Below are positions 59,749-64,000 of a DNA stretch of 64,000 nt, one piece after another; within the stretch, counting starts at the first letter, position 1; every line of letters begins with the position of its first letter. Under the pieces are notes generated by a model, which was not told the DNA's origin, did not search any database, and saw only the letters and a program-made list of their open reading frames with translations. The position numbers were made by a program, and so were the translations under genes. Source of the DNA: DATAYA01 sp963754235 (lineage in GTDB: Bacteria; Pseudomonadota; Alphaproteobacteria; Acetobacterales; Acetobacteraceae); the NCBI GenBank assembly GCA_963754235.1, contig CAVWFK010000001.1:248001-312000 (forward strand). Reading direction: 5' to 3'.

Positions 59749-60288
59749 TCAGAGTTCGATGATCCCGCCGCGCAGCCCCTTGGCCACCGCCTCGGCGCGA
59801 CTCGCCACGTCCAGCTTGTCGAACACCGCTTCGAGATGGAATTTCACGGTGTGCGCGGAGATGCCGAGGCGGCGCGCGATCGCCTTGTTGCTGAGCCCCT
59901 CGCCGAGCAGCGCCAGAATTTCGAGCTCCCGTCGGGTCAGCGGCGCCGCGGCCTCCTCCGCCGGGCCGAAACCGGCGGCCTCCGGCGCCCGCACCACCAG
60001 CCCGGCGGCGATCGCGCGCAGCGCCGCATCGAGCTGGCGCGCGGAGGCGCCGGCCGGCAGCTCGCCCGCCCAGCCCTCGCCCGCGCCGCCGCCGAGGGCG
60101 AGCGCCGGCAGATCGGCCTCGCGGGGCGCGCCGTCGGGTGCATCGGCGAGCAGCACGTCGCCGCCCTCGGCCACGACGGCGTGGCCGGAGGCGGCGATGA
60201 GGGCGGCGAGGCCGCGCCGCCGCACCGAGTCGGCGGCCAGCAGCCGCACCGCGAGCCGCGCGGGCGGGCCGTCCTCGGCGGCACTCAC
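59749..60288 (-). CDS. LuxR-type regulator with degenerate receiver
   Basis: A 179-residue protein with GTG start. The C-terminal HTH is classic: LTRRELEILALLGEGLSNKA, IARRLGISAHTVKFHLEAVF. The N-terminal 100 residues look like a shortened CheY-like domain (LAADSVRRRGLAALIAASGH), but there is no phosphoacceptor Asp in the VLLADAPDG position that fits, and helices are missing. It is probably a response regulator that works without phosphorylation. Its start overlaps the stop of the HtrA-like gene. Confidence 0.8.
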   Translation of the reverse strand: MSAAEDGPPARLAVRLLAADSVRRRGLAALIAASGHAVVAEGGDVLLADAPDGAPREADLPALALGGGAGEGWAGELPAGASARQLDAALRAIAAGLVVRAPEAAGFGPAEEAAAPLTRRELEILALLGEGLSNKAIARRLGISAHTVKFHLEAVFDKLDVASRAEAVAKGLRGGIIEL

Positions 60289-61181
60289 GGCGCCGGACGC
60301 GCGGCGATGGTCACCTCAAGCGTCTGCACCGCGCCGCCGCGCAGCAGCCGCAGCGTCGCGGTCTGGCCGATCCGCTCCGGCCCCAGGGCCCGCCCGAGGC
60401 CGTGCGGCCGCGCCAGCGGCGCCTCGTCGAGTGCGAGCAGGATGTCGCCGGGAAGCACGCCCCCCGCCGCCGCCGGCCCGCCCGAAGCGAGGCTCTGCAC
60501 CATCATGCCCGTCTTGCAGCCGGCCGCCTCGCGCAGCGCCTCCGGCACCGCGACCGGCTGCAAGGTGACGCCGAGCCAGCCACGCGCGACGCGACCCTCG
60601 GCCAGCAGCGGTCCAACCACGCGTGCGATGGTGGCGGCGGGGATCACCAGCGCGCGGCGCCGCGGGCCGGTCGTGGACATCCCCAGCAGCCTGCCCTCGG
60701 CGTCGAGCACCGGCCCGCCCTCGTCGGCGCCGAGGCGGGCGTCGAGCCGCAGCAGCGCGTCGATCCGCCCGCCCGCCAGGCTGTGCCACGCCGGACCGAC
60801 GGCGTGGATCAGCGCAAGCCGGGCGGTGGCGCCGCCGGCATCGTCGGCGCCCAGCACCAGGGCCAGGGCGCCGGGACGGGGATCGGCGGCCGCTTCCGGC
60901 CGGGCTGCGGCGATCGGTGCCGCGAGCCGCAGCACGGCGACGTTGGTGGAGGGATCGCGCCCGGCGAGCTGCGCCTTTGCGGTGGCACCGCCGGGCAGGG
61001 TCAGCTCGAATTCGGTCGCATCGGGCAGCGTCTGCTCGGAGGCCACGACCGCATCCGGCTGCCAGATGATGCCGCTGCGCCGCCGGTGACCGCCGGCGCG
61101 CAGGCCGACGATGGAGCCGGCCGCGCCGGCGACGCGCGCGGCGAGGGCCGCCGACAGCGTGGAGAGAGGATCGGGGGACAT
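60285..61181 (-). CDS. HtrA-like trypsin-fold protein with PDZ domain, catalytic residues lost
   Basis: About 298 residues from ATG 61181, chosen for AAGGA nine bases upstream (ATG 61202 is an alternative). It has a short S1C protease-like beta-barrel and a C-terminal PDZ domain (GWLGVTLQPVAVPEALREAA and ASGGPAAAGGVLPGDILLAL). In the usual triad, His lies in TNHHV, Asp in D.xxDLAVL and Ser in GNSGGP. Here the matching segments read VVASEQTL, DPSTNVAVLR and GADEGGPVLD, so His and Ser are gone. There is no clear signal peptide. It is probably a non-proteolytic binding protein, co-translated with the LuxR-type regulator. Confidence 0.75.
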   Translation of the reverse strand: MSPDPLSTLSAALAARVAGAAGSIVGLRAGGHRRRSGIIWQPDAVVASEQTLPDATEFELTLPGGATAKAQLAGRDPSTNVAVLRLAAPIAAARPEAAADPRPGALALVLGADDAGGATARLALIHAVGPAWHSLAGGRIDALLRLDARLGADEGGPVLDAEGRLLGMSTTGPRRRALVIPAATIARVVGPLLAEGRVARGWLGVTLQPVAVPEALREAAGCKTGMMVQSLASGGPAAAGGVLPGDILLALDEAPLARPHGLGRALGPERIGQTATLRLLRGGAVQTLEVTIAARPAP

Positions 61182-61370
61182 TGGCGGAGTTCCTTGGTTC
61201 ATGGCCGCGAAGATGGGGCGCCGCGTGCGGTCGCGGTATCGGCCGGATGGAGGGGCGGACGGCCGGGCGGATGGCCGGGGTCGCGGCCGACGACGACGCT
61301 ATCAGCGAAGGGCTGACAAGACCGCCGATCCGCCCCCATACTGCGCCCAACGCACAGGGACGGAACGCCC

Positions 61371-63008
61371 ATGCTGGGGCTGATGCAGCGCCACGAATTG
61401 CTGGTCTCCTCGATCATCCGCTTCGCCGCCCGCCACCACCCGCGCGGCGAGGTGGTCTCGCGCACGACCGAAGGCGAGACGCATCGCACCAACTACGCCA
61501 CCGTCGAGCGCCGTGCCCGGCGGCTCGCGCAGGCACTGGCGCGGCTCGGCGTGGGCGGAGCGGTGCGTGTCGGCACGCTCGCCTGGAACGGGTTCCGCCA
61601 TCTGGAAATCTACTACGCCGTCTCCGGCATGGGGGCGGTGTGCCACACCATCAACCCGCGCCTCTCCGACGACGACCTCGCCTATATCATCGGCCACGCC
61701 GAGGACCGGGTGCTGTTCGCCGACACCAATTTCGCCCCGTTGCTCGCCCGGCTCGCGCCGCGCGTCGCGGGCAGCGTGCGCGCGGTGGTGTTCATGTGCG
61801 CGCCCGGGCAGATGCCGGACGTGGCCTTGCCGCCGGGGATGGCGCTGCTCTGCCACGAGACGCTGATCGAGGCCGAGGGCGAGGATTTCGACTGGCCGAG
61901 CTTCGATGAGAACACCGCCGCGGCACTCTGCTACACCTCCGGCACGACCGGGCGGCCGAAGGGGGTGCTCTACAGCCACCGCTCGACCTTGCTGCACGCC
62001 TACGGCATCAATCTGGGCGACGTGCTGGCGCTGCGGGCCGTCGATCGCGTGCTGCCGGTGGTGCCGATGTTCCATGTCAACGCCTGGGGCCTGCCGTACG
62101 CGGCGCCGATGAGCGGGGCGGCGCTGGTGATGCCGGGGCGGCATCTGGACGGCGCCAGCCTCGCCGCCTTCATGGCCGAGGAGCGGGTGAGCTTCACCGC
62201 CGGGGTGCCGACGGTCTGGCTCGGGCTGCTCGCCCACATGGAGAAGACCGGCGCGCGGCTGCCGGCGCTGCGCCGGATGATGGTGGGCGGCTCGGCCTGC
62301 CCGCTGCTGCTGCTGGAGGCGTTCGGGGCGATGGGCATCGAGGTGGTGCAGGGCTGGGGGATGACCGAGATGAACCCGGTCGGCTCGCTCAACACGCCGA
62401 CACCCGCGACCGCTGATCTTCCACCCGCGGCGAAGCTGCGGCTGGGCGAGAAGCAGGGGCGTGCCTTCTTCGGCGTCGAGATGCGCATCGTGGATGACGA
62501 CGGCGCCGAACTGCCCTGGGACGGGCGCGCGGCGGGCAATCTGATGGCGCGCGGGCCGTGGGTGTGCGACCGATATTTGGGCGATGACGAGACCCGCTGC
62601 GATGCCGAGGGCTGGTTCCCGACCGGCGACGTCGCCACGATGGACGCCGAGGGCTTCATCGAGATCACCGACCGCACCAAGGACATCATCAAGTCGGGCG
62701 GCGAGTGGATCAGCTCGATCGCGCTGGAGAACATCGCCGTGGGCCACCCGGATGTCGCCGAGGCGGCGGCGATCGCGGCGCTGCATCCGAAATGGTCCGA
62801 GCGGCCGGTGCTGATCGTGGTGCCCAAGCCCGACCGCGAGCTCGATCCCGAGAGCGTGCGGGCACTGTTCCGGGGCGGGATGGTGCCGGAGTGGTGGCTG
62901 CCGGATCGGGTGATCGTGGTCGATGCGATCCCGCATACCGGGACCGGGAAAATTTCGAAGAAGGCGCTGCGCGAGCGGTTCGGGCGGTGTTTGGTGGCGT
63001 GCGGGTGA
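61371..63008 (+). CDS. AMP-forming acyl-CoA synthetase (fatty-acid CoA ligase family)
   Basis: A 545-residue ANL-superfamily enzyme. The P-loop is ALCYTSGTTGRPKGVLYSHR near residue 190; GWGMTEMNPVGS is the A5 motif, GWFPTGDVATMDAEGF the A7/A8 region and TDRTKDIIKSGGEWISSIAL the hinge. The catalytic Lys is in TGTGKISKKALRER near the C terminus. It activates a carboxylic acid, probably medium- or long-chain, as acyl-AMP then acyl-CoA. ATG 61371 is chosen; the divergent HtrA-like gene starts 189 bases upstream. Confidence 0.92.
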   Translation: MLGLMQRHELLVSSIIRFAARHHPRGEVVSRTTEGETHRTNYATVERRARRLAQALARLGVGGAVRVGTLAWNGFRHLEIYYAVSGMGAVCHTINPRLSDDDLAYIIGHAEDRVLFADTNFAPLLARLAPRVAGSVRAVVFMCAPGQMPDVALPPGMALLCHETLIEAEGEDFDWPSFDENTAAALCYTSGTTGRPKGVLYSHRSTLLHAYGINLGDVLALRAVDRVLPVVPMFHVNAWGLPYAAPMSGAALVMPGRHLDGASLAAFMAEERVSFTAGVPTVWLGLLAHMEKTGARLPALRRMMVGGSACPLLLLEAFGAMGIEVVQGWGMTEMNPVGSLNTPTPATADLPPAAKLRLGEKQGRAFFGVEMRIVDDDGAELPWDGRAAGNLMARGPWVCDRYLGDDETRCDAEGWFPTGDVATMDAEGFIEITDRTKDIIKSGGEWISSIALENIAVGHPDVAEAAAIAALHPKWSERPVLIVVPKPDRELDPESVRALFRGGMVPEWWLPDRVIVVDAIPHTGTGKISKKALRERFGRCLVACG

Positions 63009-63126
63009 GAGAGAATTACGAAAGCGTAGTATAATAGGTGCAACGAGAATATATCGCTGAGCACCAAGGCTGTGATATCGCGTAGAGATTGTCGCATTGA
63101 CAGGTGCGACACACCCAAGGAGTGAG

Positions 63127-64000
63127 ATGCCAAGCTACGTAATCCATATTGGGCCGCCAAAAGCTGGCTCGAAGAACCTGCAGAGTTCATTGCACTCTGT
63201 GCGCTCCGCTCTGGCGGCCAAGGGAATCTACTACCCAAACGAATGGGGCAACATCCATCACGCCGGACTTTTGGCAGAGCTGGAGACCGTTCCGAACCCC
63301 CGACTCGAATCGGTATTCCAGGCGCTCAATCGATCCGAGTACGAAACTATCGTTCTGTCCTGCGAGGGGTTCTATCGACTCGCATCGGAACAACTGGAGT
63401 ATTTGCGACGGCTGCTTGACGGCGCTCCGACACACATCGTCTATTATTGGCGGCGTTGGTCGGAGTGGATTCCCTCGCAGTGGCAGGAGACAGTCAAGGC
63501 GGGCCGTTTCGAGACGTTCCCCCAGGAGCACTTCCGGTTCACGCAAAATCCCATGAAGTCTCGCGAGATAAATCCCACGCTGACGTGGAGTAAATTCGAA
63601 AACCTGTTTGGCCGGGAGACTCTTTTACTAATTTCCTTTGACAACTTGGTTGAGCGAAATCTCAACCTTTTCCAGCATTTTGTGCGAGCGGTGCTGCAAT
63701 GCACGATTGACGCGACTCCCGAGAATGTCATGCTCAATACCTCGATGAGCAAATTCGACATCGAGGTTCTCCGCGTTATAAACTATTTGCATTATAGGAG
63801 GGAGGGAAAGACCGACGAATCAACTCGAAATCTTTATCTCAGAGCCGGCGACCAAATCGATCGACTGCCGATCATATCTTACATGGAACGCGATGTGGCC
63901 ACTGTCGCGCTCAACGACCACGCGGCAGTGTTCGAACCCGTTATGGATGCTATGATGCCGTATCGAGATCGGTTTCTGAACCTGACCGCGCAAGGCGATC
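63127..64000 (+). CDS. Sulfotransferase-like protein, 3' truncated by window
   Basis: The frame is open from ATG 63127 (AAGGAG four bases upstream) to the window end, 291 codons. The N terminus MPSYVIHIGPPKAGSKNLQS resembles the 5'-PSB PAPS-binding loop of sulfotransferases, where HIGPHKTGTTSLQ is usual; here the Thr-Gly-Thr-Thr reads Ala-Gly-Ser-Lys. HIVYYWRRWSEWIPSQWQET matches the later Arg/Ser (3'-PB) segment. It would transfer sulfate from PAPS, often to sugars. Codon use is less GC-biased than all neighbours, suggesting transfer, perhaps as part of a surface polysaccharide locus to the right. Confidence 0.7.
   Translation, partial: MPSYVIHIGPPKAGSKNLQSSLHSVRSALAAKGIYYPNEWGNIHHAGLLAELETVPNPRLESVFQALNRSEYETIVLSCEGFYRLASEQLEYLRRLLDGAPTHIVYYWRRWSEWIPSQWQETVKAGRFETFPQEHFRFTQNPMKSREINPTLTWSKFENLFGRETLLLISFDNLVERNLNLFQHFVRAVLQCTIDATPENVMLNTSMSKFDIEVLRVINYLHYRREGKTDESTRNLYLRAGDQIDRLPIISYMERDVATVALNDHAAVFEPVMDAMMPYRDRFLNLTAQGD

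Overview
The window is GC-rich alphaproteobacterial DNA, most likely from the Acetobacteraceae/Rhodospirillales. The grounds are a class I PHA synthase, the minC-minD-minE cluster, the hom-glpX-recJ order, NodT/MdtABC-type efflux genes and strongly GC-biased third codon positions. The assignment comes from gene families and gene order only; no search was run.

Layout. 1-8.9 kb is ordinary chromosome: sugar-acid metabolism (enolase-superfamily dehydratase plus Gfo/Idh/MocA oxidoreductase), a nucleoside phosphorylase with a frameshifted glutathione S-transferase, DoxD-like and OsmC-like proteins, minCDE, NnrU and two branched-chain amino acid ABC ATPases. 8.9-10.95 kb is a patch of broken toxin-antitoxin loci. 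It holds yefM with a frameshifted yoeB, and a phd/vapB antitoxin whose vapC is split by about 700 bp carrying a GIY-YIG nuclease gene. 10,958-30,264 is a 19.3-kb integrated island bounded by a 45-bp direct repeat that is the 3' part of tRNA-Glu(UUC). The intact tRNA gene is at the right end and a tyrosine integrase lies just inside the left copy. The island has an AlpA-like regulator, a DUF3987-type primase-helicase, a PP-loop protein, tandem 2OG-oxygenase-like genes, a HicBA-like pair with a third gene, an SRAP protein, a set of tiny secreted or membrane proteins, and an IS5-type remnant. It has no recognisable capsid, tail or conjugation genes. Many of its genes carry one-base frameshifts.

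30.3-34.4 kb is the reverse-strand run hom-glpX-recJ, with glpX frameshifted, ending at tRNA-Glu. 34.6-38.6 kb holds an OmpA-like lipoprotein, phaC, a degenerate GHKL-type protein and a glycine-zipper lipoprotein. 38.8-49.6 kb is one directional block: ECF sigma factor, membrane anti-sigma-like protein, CnrX-like periplasmic protein, then an outer-membrane channel, a membrane-fusion protein and two RND pumps (MdtABC-like). 49.7-54.5 kb is a stress-flavoured group: PfpI, SDR, Crp/Fnr regulator, YciE-type ferritin-like protein, DUF2270 and a MaoC-like protein.

54.9-56.8 kb encodes the most striking protein, a 607-residue product that reads as lectin-like domain, aerolysin/ETX-MTX2-like beta-pore-forming domain and RTX repeats. 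57.3-64 kb holds a vapB antitoxin with only a stub of vapC, mtnA, a cis-prenyltransferase, a LuxR-type regulator with a degenerate receiver overlapping a catalytically degenerate HtrA-like protein, an acyl-CoA synthetase, and the start of a less GC-rich sulfotransferase-like gene cut by the window edge.

Two patterns cross the window. At three type II toxin-antitoxin loci the antitoxin frame is open while the toxin is broken. Single-base frameshifts are dense in the island but also hit chromosomal genes such as glpX and the GST, so assembly error must be ruled out before calling them decay.
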